From contig JAHIEZ010000107.1 in the NCBI GenBank assembly GCA_018901355.1, positions 1-8,808 of the forward strand: a DNA stretch of 8,808 nucleotides. Direction: 5' to 3'. The position numbers and the translations under genes are program-made. Each line of letters starts with the position of its first letter. Within the stretch, counting starts at the first letter, position 1. This document shows positions 1-6,411 of this stretch, piece by piece. This stretch comes from Patescibacteria group bacterium. GTDB lineage: Bacteria > Patescibacteriota > Microgenomatia > UBA12405. The notes beneath the pieces were generated by a model that saw only the letters and a list, made by a program, of their open reading frames with translations, made no database searches and was not told the origin of the DNA.

Positions 1-2
1 AC

Positions 3-251
3 CCCGGCAGCATCCGCCTTCTTATCGAAGAGAAGGAAGAGGAGTTGAAGAAGAAGGGCGGCGGATCGCCTGACGACCGGGACGATTTCATCCGGCTTGC
101 CCGGTGGTACGCCGAGTTGAACCAGAAAGAGCGGGTTTTGGATTGGTTGAGGTCAGCCTTGAAAAGCCTCGGAAAGCCCGATGTGGAGATTCTGAATCTT
201 CAAGGAATCTATCACCTAACCTCCGGCAGAGCCGGAGGTATGAAATTATGA
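3..251 (+). pseudogene. 3' part of an unidentified gene, ended by IS200 insertion
   Basis: The reading frame is open from the window edge (first full codon at 3) to a TGA at 249-251, so the true start lies outside the window. A TTG at 45 is available but there is no reason to prefer it. The visible peptide begins with a Lys/Glu-rich charged helix, then has a helical stretch (RLARWYAELNQKERVLDWL) that looks like one TPR-type helix pair. That resemblance is weak and I do not recognise the family. The last dozen residues (HLTSGRAGGMKL) are encoded by the subterminal hairpin of the IS200-type element, so native sequence probably ends near 215 and the natural C terminus is lost. The G+C-rich codons differ from the more AT-rich HEPN fragment on the far side of the IS, and the two pieces show no shared domain. 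They are more likely two genes than one gene split by the IS. Confidence 0.5.
219..239. repeat. IS200 right-end subterminal hairpin
   Basis: Perfect inverted repeat ACCTCCGGC / GCCGGAGGT with an AGA loop. It has the same core as the hairpin at the other end of the element. Such imperfectly matched end hairpins are the structures TnpA binds on single-stranded DNA. Confidence 0.75.
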
Positions 252-277
252 GCCGCTCAAAGCGGATTGAAAGAATG

Positions 278-295
278 AACCACCTAAAGGTGGTT
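278..295 (-). terminator. Inverted repeat over the tnpA stop codon
   Basis: AACCACCT / AGGTGGTT form an 8-bp stem with a two-base spacer (in practice 7 bp with a 4-base loop) overlapping the tnpA stop. A smaller hairpin CCGCT/AGCGG (253-265) follows. No T-run follows on the minus strand, so it may serve in end recognition or mRNA folding rather than as an intrinsic terminator. Confidence 0.4.
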
Positions 296-728
296 ATTCC
301 TGAAACATACTCAATTGATCAATACGATGATCTTCCTTTTCCTGGTGCTTGATATACTCACGGATTGTCGCTTCATCATGACCAACCGTGGAAACATAAT
401 ACCCTCTGGCCCAGAAATGCTGGCCGGTAAAGTTTTTGCGACGTCCCATGAAATTCCTGGCAATATGGATGGCACTTTTACCTTTGATGAAACCAACCAC
501 TTGCGACACCGCATACTTTGGCGGTATGGAGATCAACATGTGGACATGATCAGATCGAAGATGGCCCTCCAATATTTGACTCTCTTTCTGATTCGCGAGG
601 TCTTTGAATGTTGACCCTAAATGCTTCCGTAACTCTTCGTATATCGTCTTTTTCCTGTACTTCGGTATCCATACAATATGATACTTGCATTCCCATGATG
701 TATGGCTTAAACTTTGGTTGTCGTTCAA
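294..728 (-). CDS. tnpA: IS200-type Y1 HUH transposase TnpA
   Basis: At 144 residues this is the usual length for single-domain TnpA of IS200/IS605 elements, which cut and rejoin single-stranded DNA through a covalent 5'-phosphotyrosine. The family fold begins at WECKYHIVWIPKYR (residues 12-25). The HUH metal-binding motif is His61-Val-His63 in SDHVHMLISIPP, and the catalytic tyrosine is Tyr125 in TIREYIKHQ. The RGYYVSTVG segment (108-116) before it is also typical. The start is a TTG, supported by AAGGAGG (735-741 on the minus strand) six bases upstream. The stop codon lies inside an 8-bp inverted repeat (278-295). All catalytic residues are present and there is no frameshift, so the enzyme looks intact. 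No accessory TnpB is encoded. Confidence 0.93.
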   Translation of the reverse strand: MNDNQSLSHTSWECKYHIVWIPKYRKKTIYEELRKHLGSTFKDLANQKESQILEGHLRSDHVHMLISIPPKYAVSQVVGFIKGKSAIHIARNFMGRRKNFTGQHFWARGYYVSTVGHDEATIREYIKHQEKEDHRIDQLSMFQE

Positions 729-787
729 CTGAAACCTCCTTCCCCGTAAACTTTGAGCGGTTCACGGATAGGAGGTTTCCTTTATAT

Positions 788-832
788 TCCCGGAATTGTC
801 AAACTCCGGGAGTCCCCCGGCAGAGCCGGGGG
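788..832. repeat. IS200 left-end paired hairpins
   Basis: Two adjacent inverted repeats. TCCCGGA (788-794) pairs with TCCGGGA (805-811), and CCCCCGGC (814-821) pairs with GCCGGGGG (825-832) around an AGA loop. The second is the counterpart of the right-end hairpin. Both lie upstream of the transposase on the minus strand, where IS200-group elements carry left-end structure and a hairpin that limits read-through into tnpA. Confidence 0.7.
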
Positions 833-841
833 TTTACCTAG

Positions 842-1161
842 GAGCAATTAGACGCCTGCACGGTTATAAAACGTTCCAGACGGCAGAGAATATTTCACAG
901 GCTCTAAGTCTAATCGGTATCAAGGCCGTATGGGACAAAGTTGGAGTCATCCTTGGTATGAATTCCTCAGATGTAAGGACTCGGCTTAATTTGGTCGTTG
1001 ACCGACGAAACCGCATTGTCCACGAAAGTGACGTAGATCCATCTTTGGGCATTGGAAACAAATACCCCATAGACTTCCCTTTGGTCGATAGAGCAGTCGG
1101 ATTCTTGAATTCCGTTGCGCATGCCATCCACCAAATTGCGAAAGAAGATTTTATATTCTAA
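842..1161 (+). pseudogene. C-terminal half of a HEPN-domain protein (RiboL-PSP-HEPN-like)
   Basis: The frame is open from a TTG at 796, but bases before about 842 belong to the IS200 left end, so the first native residues are around GAIRRLHGYKTF. The rest reads as the second half of an all-alpha HEPN domain. A helix (ENISQALSLIGI) leads into KAVWDKVGVILG and then the diagnostic Rx4H motif RNRIVH (Arg71-His76 counted from the TTG) in VVDRRNRIVHESDVDPS, followed by a final helix ending AHAIHQIAKEDFIF. HEPN proteins of this type are often RNases or regulatory partners in defence and toxin-antitoxin modules. The pattern resembles the RiboL-PSP-HEPN family, assigned by eye. The N-terminal helices are missing and no ribosome binding site precedes the frame, so it is most likely a remnant left by the IS insertion. 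No partner gene is visible. Confidence 0.7.
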
Positions 1162-1448
1162 AAGAGGGGCAGAAGGACAGGGTTAAGGCTGATGGGTAAA
1201 TAGCTTCACGCTAATCACCCCCTGGAGCTAACCGAAGTTGTCGTCATCACTCTTCAAGCTGTAATCTTCGATTCATGAATACGGTCCCCGGTAATGACTC
1301 GCAATGTTTAAGGTGTGAAAAGATATTTCATTTGTTAATATAGATATTTCGGAGTCACCGCAGACATTATGTCGCTGCACCGTGGTGGGAGTAAATAGCG
1401 TCGTTAAAAAGTTCTTACAGCTGTACGTCCCGGCGAGCCAGAAATAAC

Positions 1449-1483
1449 GAGGGGTTAGCCAATTGATGGTTAGCCCCTCTTTC
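1449..1483 (+). terminator. Plus-strand intrinsic-terminator-like hairpin in repeat copy 1
   Basis: GAGGGGTTAGCC (1449-1460) pairs with GGTTAGCCCCTC (1468-1479) over all 12 positions if two G-U pairs are allowed, around a 7-base loop, followed by TTTC. On the minus strand the same two positions become C-A mismatches, so the functional RNA is the plus-strand one. Copy 2 has the equivalent stem with its outer pair swapped from G-C to C-G. Confidence 0.65.
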
Positions 1484-1497
1484 ACTATATGGGGAAT

Positions 1498-1518
1498 CTG
1501 TCCCCACCCTGTCCCCAC
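1498..1518. repeat. 11-base-period tandem repeat in repeat copy 1
   Basis: CTGTCCCCAC occurs at 1498-1507 and again at 1509-1518. Repeat copy 2 carries a different 11-base tandem repeat in the equivalent place (8206-8227), although the surrounding spacer is otherwise unrelated. Confidence 0.6.
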
Positions 1519-1647
1519 TTTTCTTTTTTTTACCCACCAAAAGCCCCGAGTTTTCTCCCAGGAATTATCTTGAATGTGTCGGTACCAGATTGCATGGTCA
1601 TTCTTTATGCCATCCTTCTCTCGCTTATGCGAGGTGGAATTCTTAAT

Positions 1648-1912
1648 CCAATTAATTGGACGAGCATATCCTTCGTGTCCGTGGGTGCCAGAACTGGTCG
1701 GCATGACCTGTGGACATCGCATCCGGCAGGGATCGCCCGTCCTGGGGAAACTGTGACGGGTAGGCAGCACATCCAGTGTGACGGCATGGCTGGAAAAAAA
1801 AGCATCCTTTTTTCCAGCGTGCCTACGGGGGGGGGTAGACCCTTTCGGATGGTCGGATAGGGTCCCATACTATATACCCAATGACAAGGTGACGCCTCAT
1901 TTTTGAGGTTTA
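1648..1912 (+). ncRNA. Candidate structured RNA, copy 1 (unnamed)
   Basis: This is the best-conserved part shared with 8307-8575. Nested complementary segments: GGAT (1730-1733) with ATCC (1771-1774), GCC (1735-1737) with GGC (1763-1765), CGTC (1738-1741) with GACG (1755-1758). A 10-bp hairpin (1790-1799 with 1808-1817) has loop AAGCATCC. A further stem pairs GACCCT (1838-1843) with AGGGTC (1859-1864), and CCTCA/TGAGG (1895-1908) follows. Copy 2 keeps the loop and shows an A-T to G-C swap in the second stem and a G-U change in the first. An alternative ATCC at 1721-1724 could compete for GGAT. I do not recognise a known riboswitch or ncRNA. The plus strand is assumed from the neighbouring terminator. 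Confidence 0.4.
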
Positions 1913-2168
1913 TCAAGTCGATGTGTACTTCCTAAAGTCAGTAAAACCTCAACCTTGACAAAAATCCTTGTTTTCAACCCGCGATGAAGGATGCTGCCTT
2001 CTCAGCGAAGATAATTTTAGGCGAGAGGTCTGTCTGGATTGTGCTTAAAAATGCCATCTTGCCAGGTGACTCGACCAAAAGGTAGGCTGATTTCTCAAAA
2101 GAGCGGCCACCGATCAACCTTCCTTACCGCATCACCAAACCCCTGCTTTTCGCGATGTAAAATATCCC

Positions 2169-2197
2169 TTGACAACCAAAAACAGCCCCCATATACT
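2169..2197 (+). promoter_or_regulatory. Sigma70-type promoter for the reductase gene
   Basis: A perfect -35 TTGACA (2169-2174) and a -10 TATACT (2192-2197) are separated by exactly 17 bases. This would start transcription near 2204 and give a leader of about 50 bases before the coding start. The preceding 1984-2168 holds no gene or structure I can support. Confidence 0.75.
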
Positions 2198-2244
2198 CCC
2201 CCGAATCGGAAAGCAATGTCTTATCAAACACAACGCCGTCTCAC

Positions 2245-2250
2245 GAGGTG
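2245..2250 (+). promoter_or_regulatory. Ribosome binding site deciding the reductase start
   Basis: GAGGTG ends one base before the ATG at 2252 but seven bases before the ATG at 2258. Only the latter has a workable spacing, so the start two codons further in is preferred. Confidence 0.65.
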
Positions 2251-2257
2251 AATGAGA

Positions 2258-3289
2258 ATGGATAGGAAGATTGCAGTTGTCGGTGCCGGTGCGATCGGAT
2301 CATGCGTGGCGGCGTCGATGACGAGGGCTGGCTGCGACGTGACGATCGTCGACCAGTGGCCCCAGCATATCGATGCGATGAAGGCGAACGGTCTTCGCAT
2401 CGTCACCAAGGAGGAGGACTACACGGTCCCGGTGAAAGCCAATCACCTATGCGAGTTCGCAACCTTCAATCCCGAGTTCGACATCGCCTTCATCACCGTG
2501 AAATCCTACGACACGCAGTGGATGGCAAAGTACATTGCCAACTACCTGAAAGCGGACGGCATTCTGGTCGGTCTGCAGAACGGATTCAACGACGCTGCCA
2601 ACGCCGAGATGGTCGGCCATGAGCGCACCATGGGCTGTGTTGTCGAGCTTTCCTGCGAGATATTCACGCCAGGCATGGTTCAACGCAACACGGTGCCGAC
2701 CGGCACATGGTTTTCCGTCGGCGAACTCGATGGCTCCACGACGGCAAGGCTCCTCGAGGTGCAGACGCTGCTCAAGCATGTCGGCAAGTGCGATACGACC
2801 GACAATATCTACGGCGCGAAATGGACCAAGCTGATCGCCAATTCGATGACCTGCCCGTTCTCATCCCTCGGCCTGAAGAACTGGGAGGCGGTCAAGCTGC
2901 CGGGAATGTTCGAATTCTCCGTCGAGGTCGGCAAGGAATCCTTCGCCGTCGGCCAGGCGCTCGGCCACCGGATCGAGCCTTTGTTCGGACTGACCAGCGA
3001 ACAGATTTCCAAAGACAGCGACGAGGCAATCACGACGGTGATGCGCAAGATGGTCCACGACGTCGGCCCCAATGCCCGCACGCATGCGGCGCAGGACCAC
3101 GCCAAAGGGCGGCGCAGCGAGATCGAATACATCAATGGCCGAGTGGTTCTTGAGGGCGCAAGGCTCGGGATCGCCACGCCATACAACCACGCGGTGTGCG
3201 AAGTCGCGCGCAAGACCCATCGTGGCGAGATCAATCTCGATCCGTCGAACCTCGCCCTGCTTAAGGCCGAGGTGAAGCAAGTCGCATGA
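2258..3289 (+). CDS. 2-dehydropantoate 2-reductase family protein (ApbA/PanE-like)
   Basis: The family reduces 2-dehydropantoate (ketopantoate) to pantoate with NADPH in the cytoplasm, and many paralogues act on other keto acids. The 343-residue length is slightly longer than typical. The N-terminal Rossmann fold begins IAVVGAGAIG (GxGxxG-type loop, about residues 5-14). LQNG (106-109) is the conserved Asn-Gly loop. The catalytic lysine fits Lys191 in KWTKLIANSM, with the partner Asn at 195. The C-terminal helical domain carries QDHAKGRRSEIEYING, whose Glu288 matches the substrate-binding glutamate of PanE. A strong promoter and a Shine-Dalgarno sequence precede it, and it is convergent with tctA across 85 bases. 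Codons are strongly G/C at third positions, unlike the tct genes and flanks, which suggests acquisition from a high-G+C donor. A role in pantothenate synthesis is possible, but location beside a carboxylate transporter and a second broken family member favours a catabolic keto-acid reductase. Substrate is unproven. Confidence 0.88.
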   Translation: MDRKIAVVGAGAIGSCVAASMTRAGCDVTIVDQWPQHIDAMKANGLRIVTKEEDYTVPVKANHLCEFATFNPEFDIAFITVKSYDTQWMAKYIANYLKADGILVGLQNGFNDAANAEMVGHERTMGCVVELSCEIFTPGMVQRNTVPTGTWFSVGELDGSTTARLLEVQTLLKHVGKCDTTDNIYGAKWTKLIANSMTCPFSSLGLKNWEAVKLPGMFEFSVEVGKESFAVGQALGHRIEPLFGLTSEQISKDSDEAITTVMRKMVHDVGPNARTHAAQDHAKGRRSEIEYINGRVVLEGARLGIATPYNHAVCEVARKTHRGEINLDPSNLALLKAEVKQVA

Positions 3290-3374
3290 TCGCGACCGCG
3301 GTCATCTCCCGCTCCAGCGCCTACTATGAACACTCCAAACGGATCGGAACCCAGGCCGCTACAATGGTTCGCCG

Positions 3375-4889
3375 TCATTCCATCGAATCGCCGTCACCCT
3401 TTGGTAATATTCCCGGGGAACGAAATAAATAGGGATAAACGAGTTTGAAAAGAACGAAGACCAGGGCCAGACCGAAAAAGACCAGGGCCAGCGGCCTGTC
3501 GAAAATTAAACGGAAGTCTCCCCTGAACATCATCAGTGTCTTTCTAATGTTGTTCTCGACCATGGGTCCCAACACCAATCCAATAATCAAAGGGGCCACC
3601 GGATAACCATATTTTCGAAAAAAAACACCGACGGCGCCGGCCGCAATCATCACCCAAACATCAAAGAAAGAGTTGCGGACGCTATACACGCCCAGTAGAC
3701 AGATGATACTGATAAAGGGCATGAGCAAAAAAGGCCGGATGGTGGCAATGCGTGCAAAAAACCCCACAAGGGGCAGGTTAAGAACCAAAAGCATGAAATT
3801 TCCGATGTACATTGCAGCGATAAACGTCCAGAAGATCTGCGAATGATTTTGAAAAAGAAGGGGACCCACGTCGACATTATGCATTTCCAACGCCGCCATC
3901 ATAACCGCAGCGGAAGGCGAGAACGGAATACCTAAAGTCAGGAGAGGAATCATCGCTCCCATGACGGCACTGTTGTTCGCCGACTCGGGTGCAACCACCC
4001 CCTCGATCATCCCTGTTCCGAATTTCTCTGGAGTTCTGGATAGCTTCTTTTCGACAGCATAGGAGAGAAAGGTAGAGATGACGGCACAGGGACCCGGCAG
4101 CAATCCGACGAAAAAACCGAGAACGGATCCCCTTAACGCCGGGGCAATAGATCGTCTGATTTCCTCCCGATTCGGGTACAAGTCTCTGAATCGTATCTTT
4201 TCGAAAACAGGAGGGACATATTTCTCCGCTGCATTTACCAACACCTCTGTGACCCCAAACAGACCAACCGCCAATGGTAAGAAATCGATACCCATCATTA
4301 GATTTCTTGAGCCGAATGTGAAACGCGGAATGCTGTCCAAAGCAGAGAGCCCCACCATGCTCAGCCATAATCCTATGCCGAGCATCAGGAAGCCTTTCAC
4401 GGGAGAGTCACCTGAGAGAGCGGTGAGAATCAGAAAAGCAAGGACCAGAAATCCCAGATATTCCGGAGGTCCCATCGACAAGGCCCAATTCCCCAGAAGA
4501 GGGGCAAAAAACTGCAACCCGATGATGCCCATCGTCCCGGCAATAAATGAGCCCGCCGCTACAACGGCCAAAGCGGCCCCGGCTCTGCCTTTTTTGGCCA
4601 TCTGGTACCCATCGATGCAGGTGACAACGCTCGCCGACTCGCCGGGTATATTGACCAGAATAGAGGTGGTCGACCCACCGTATTGGGCCCCGAACCAGCA
4701 GCCCGCCATCATGATCAGACCTGTTTCGGGTGGATACTTGAGCGTAAAAGGAAGCATGAGTGTCAGGGTTGCTGTAGGACCGAGTCCCGGCAATACACCG
4801 ATGATCGTTCCAATAAGAACCCCGATAAAGCACGCAAAAAAATTGGTGAAAGACAGCGAAGCAACAAACCCGTTATATAACTGTTCCAT
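3375..4889 (-). CDS. tctA: Tripartite tricarboxylate transporter large membrane subunit TctA
   Basis: At 504 residues this is full length for the large, roughly 12-helix subunit that moves carboxylates across the inner membrane using an ion gradient, fed by a TctC-type binding protein. The first family signature is IGVLPGLGPTATLTLMLP (about 30-47), followed by GAQYGGSTTSILVNIPGES (68-86). The pseudo-repeat of the signature in the second half is GFFVGLLPGPCAV (258-270), then the well-conserved APESANNSAVMGAMIPLLTL (300-319) and GIPFSPSAAVMM. A further loop is VAPLIIGLVLGPMVENNIR (431-449). It lies 20 bases after tctB, with a modest AAAGGA Shine-Dalgarno upstream of its ATG, and closes a tctC-tctB-tctA operon. 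No frameshift or missing motif is seen. The transported acid cannot be told from the sequence. Confidence 0.96.
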   Translation of the reverse strand: MEQLYNGFVASLSFTNFFACFIGVLIGTIIGVLPGLGPTATLTLMLPFTLKYPPETGLIMMAGCWFGAQYGGSTTSILVNIPGESASVVTCIDGYQMAKKGRAGAALAVVAAGSFIAGTMGIIGLQFFAPLLGNWALSMGPPEYLGFLVLAFLILTALSGDSPVKGFLMLGIGLWLSMVGLSALDSIPRFTFGSRNLMMGIDFLPLAVGLFGVTEVLVNAAEKYVPPVFEKIRFRDLYPNREEIRRSIAPALRGSVLGFFVGLLPGPCAVISTFLSYAVEKKLSRTPEKFGTGMIEGVVAPESANNSAVMGAMIPLLTLGIPFSPSAAVMMAALEMHNVDVGPLLFQNHSQIFWTFIAAMYIGNFMLLVLNLPLVGFFARIATIRPFLLMPFISIICLLGVYSVRNSFFDVWVMIAAGAVGVFFRKYGYPVAPLIIGLVLGPMVENNIRKTLMMFRGDFRLIFDRPLALVFFGLALVFVLFKLVYPYLFRSPGILPKGDGDSME

Positions 4890-4909
4890 TCAGGCGATCC
4901 TTTCCCAAT

Positions 4910-5368
4910 CTAGCCCAGGATCCCGCGTGGCAAGTCCATGTATAGCCAAACGTCAAATAGAAGATAGCAGAAAAGAGTCGTCCCCAACGACAGGAGGAAT
5001 GGCTTCAATCGCCCCGAGAGCTGCATGATTTTGGAAAAACAATAAGTCGACAGAAATGTCCCCAAAATATAACCGAGGAAGGGCATGGTCACGATCCAGC
5101 CGCTGAAGACAAGGAGCATGAGGAAATAGATTGTGATCTCGTGTCGGATGAAGAATAACCCGCTCGCCTTCTTCCTTCCTCTTGAAAAGAGAAGCACTAC
5201 GGCTGAAATGAAAATGATAAAACCCGCCGCCATAGGGACCAGGCCTGTTCCGGGATTTTTCAGCGTGCCGAAACCCAATTCCAGCGCCATTCCAATTATG
5301 ACGCCCCCTAAGATTAATAAAGCGATGTTGAAGATAAACTCGGCGTTATTCCTTGATTCTCGATTCAC
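4910..5368 (-). CDS. tctB: Tripartite tricarboxylate transporter small membrane subunit TctB
   Basis: At 152 residues with four predicted membrane segments (about 11-30, 43-62, 78-106, 122-143) this matches the usual TctB size and topology. TctB partners TctA in the inner membrane and its precise role is poorly defined. Family-like features are GTGLVPMAAGF (40-50) after the first helix, the FLGYILGTFL turn (97-106), and a C terminus ending in DLPRGILG, close to the usual L-P-x-G-x-x. The start is a GTG (5366-5368) with AAGGAA a few bases upstream. It sits between tctC (65-base gap holding a strong hairpin) and tctA (20-base gap), in the standard operon order. Sequence identity in TctB is generally low, so the call rests on topology, motifs and context together. 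Confidence 0.92.
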   Translation of the reverse strand: MNRESRNNAEFIFNIALLILGGVIIGMALELGFGTLKNPGTGLVPMAAGFIIFISAVVLLFSRGRKKASGLFFIRHEITIYFLMLLVFSGWIVTMPFLGYILGTFLSTYCFSKIMQLSGRLKPFLLSLGTTLFCYLLFDVWLYMDLPRGILG

Positions 5369-5387
5369 AGCGATTCCTTAGAATTGA

Positions 5388-5426
5388 TCTCTGGCGGTCA
5401 CCCCGGGCAGAGCGGACCGCCAGAGA
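5388..5426 (-). promoter_or_regulatory. Intercistronic hairpin between tctC and tctB
   Basis: A perfect 12-bp stem, TCTCTGGCGGTC (5388-5399) with GACCGCCAGAGA (5415-5426), surrounds a 15-base loop. It fills most of the gap between the tctC stop and the tctB start. No run of T follows on the minus strand, so it looks less like a full terminator than an mRNA-stabilising or attenuating structure that would leave more TctC than TctB/TctA. Confidence 0.7.
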
Positions 5427-5433
5427 AGATCGA

Positions 5434-6411
5434 TTACTTCTTCTTCAAAACACCCGCTTTTCCCATGATCTTTCTTACCATCGCCGAGTAGCCGCTGCAG
5501 AACTTGACAATCTGGTCCGGAGGCAAATAGAACTCATTGGAGCTTCGGGATTCGAGGTATTTGATATACCCGGGATCCTTCGCAGCCACCTCAAAGGCCT
5601 GTGTCAATCGGTCAAAAGCCTCCTTGGGAATCTTGGGCGGACCGATCACGATTCCAAAAGATTCCCAGGTTACGTCATATCCCAGTTCTTTCAATGTCGG
5701 AACATTACTTAGTTTTCCTGGAAGCCGCTTGGATCCGAGAACAGCAATCGGCTGAAGATTACCGGCCTCAATCTGACTCTTGGCCGACCCTACACCTAAA
5801 ACGCCCAAATCGGTATGCCCCCCGGCAACCTGGGCTACCGTCACGCCACCCGCTCCTTCCTGAGGGATGGCATTGAATTGCAATCCGGTACTGTCAAGGA
5901 AGGCCATCGCAGCAATCCACTGACTCATCCCGACTCCGGCCGTGGCAACAGAGACCTCCCCTGGATGTGATTTTGCAAATGAGATAATCTCTTGCATCGT
6001 CTTGAAAGGACGCTTGCTTTTCGTGGATGCAACGATGATCGGCGGCCAGCGATAGAACGTCCCCATCAGAGTAAAATCATTATAATCATACGGAAACAAA
6101 CCCTGTATTTTGCTGGTGACCAGAGTGACGGTCCCCATGCCGATCGTATATCCATCCGGCTTCGCATCGTGAATCTGATAGTACCCAATGGTGCTCCCTG
6201 CTCCGGGCTTGTTGACGACAACAACGGGTTGACCCAGTACCGACGAGGCCTTCGCCACCAATGGCCTTGCCGCAAGATCACCGTCCGACCCTGATCCGAT
6301 GGGAACAATGAAGTTGATTGGTTTTACAGGATATTTTTGCGCCGCCACCGCAGAATGGATCATACCCAAAACAAAAGAGAACGCCAGTAATATAATAAAC
6401 AATCTTTTCAT
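5434..6411 (-). CDS. tctC: Tripartite tricarboxylate transporter binding protein TctC (Bug family)
   Basis: This 325-residue periplasmic binding protein captures a carboxylate and hands it to TctA/TctB. An N-terminal signal peptide has MKR, a hydrophobic core (LFIILLAFSFVLGMIHS) and probable cleavage after AVAA (residue 24). Mature-protein signatures are YPVKPINFIVPIGSGSDGD (27-45), where the family's G-x-x-D-x-x-A-R ligand loop is kept as GSDGDLAAR, VVVNKPGAGSTIGY (64-77), and the second ligand motif AKPDGYTIG (83-91). NVPTLKELGYDV (236-247) is the usual late motif. The ATG has an excellent AAAGGAG Shine-Dalgarno six bases upstream. It is the first intact gene of the operon. About 50 bases further upstream is the stop codon of a broken reductase-family gene on the same strand, so the native operon probably began with that gene. 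Substrate is unknown. Confidence 0.95.
   Translation of the reverse strand: MKRLFIILLAFSFVLGMIHSAVAAQKYPVKPINFIVPIGSGSDGDLAARPLVAKASSVLGQPVVVVNKPGAGSTIGYYQIHDAKPDGYTIGMGTVTLVTSKIQGLFPYDYNDFTLMGTFYRWPPIIVASTKSKRPFKTMQEIISFAKSHPGEVSVATAGVGMSQWIAAMAFLDSTGLQFNAIPQEGAGGVTVAQVAGGHTDLGVLGVGSAKSQIEAGNLQPIAVLGSKRLPGKLSNVPTLKELGYDVTWESFGIVIGPPKIPKEAFDRLTQAFEVAAKDPGYIKYLESRSSNEFYLPPDQIVKFCSGYSAMVRKIMGKAGVLKKK

Larger units (their letters stand above)
216..841 (-). mobile_element. IS200/IS605-family element (tnpA only), approximate ends
   Basis: This is a compact element of about 0.6 kb with one Y1 transposase gene on the minus strand, no tnpB, and subterminal hairpins instead of terminal inverted repeats, as is normal for the IS200 group. 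The right-end hairpin (219-239) and left-end hairpin (814-832) share the core CCGGCAGAGCCGG. The left end (transposase upstream side) is at high coordinates. These elements transpose as single strands and leave no target duplication, so exact boundaries cannot be fixed here. The limits given are the outer edges of the hairpins plus a few bases. Confidence 0.8.
1308..1983 (+). repeat. Long non-coding direct repeat, copy 1
   Basis: This block aligns by eye, in the same orientation, with 8008-8638. Conserved parts in order: an AT-rich lead beginning AAGGTGT; a near-identical 31-base box (1410-1440, one mismatch to 8115-8145); a terminator-type hairpin (1449-1479); an unrelated spacer carrying an 11-base tandem repeat; a second well-conserved block from 1648 with several shared hairpins; and a closing CCTTGA-containing segment (1953-1979). 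No frame stays open and conserved across both copies, and indels are not multiples of three. I see nothing recognisable in the 146 bases between the HEPN fragment and this repeat. Confidence 0.8.

Noticed and set aside
1410..1440. tRNA gene fragment suggested by the ...GAGCCA end of the conserved box
   Set aside because: No cloverleaf arms, anticodon stem or T-loop sequence could be found on either strand around either copy.
1273..1770. Minus-strand open frame of 165 codons across repeat copy 1
   Set aside because: The equivalent frame in repeat copy 2 is broken by stops, copy differences include an 11-base indel, and the conserved features are hairpins on the opposite strand. Not coding.
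1605..1916. Minus-strand open frame of 103 codons in repeat copy 1
   Set aside because: It matches a copy-2 frame only piecewise because of the indel, is low in plausible protein features, and has no ribosome binding site.
1953..1979. TTGACA in the closing segment of repeat copy 1 as a promoter
   Set aside because: There is no -10-like hexamer at a suitable distance, and copy 2 has TTGAGA. The well-spaced promoter at 2169-2197 is a better source of reductase transcription.
2809..3378. Antisense open frames within the reductase gene
   Set aside because: These are by-products of its high third-position G+C, and the plus-strand frame has all family motifs.
4078..5028. Plus-strand open frame of 316 codons
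   Set aside because: It lies wholly opposite tctA and tctB, whose products are clearly recognised, and is a shadow of their codon pattern.
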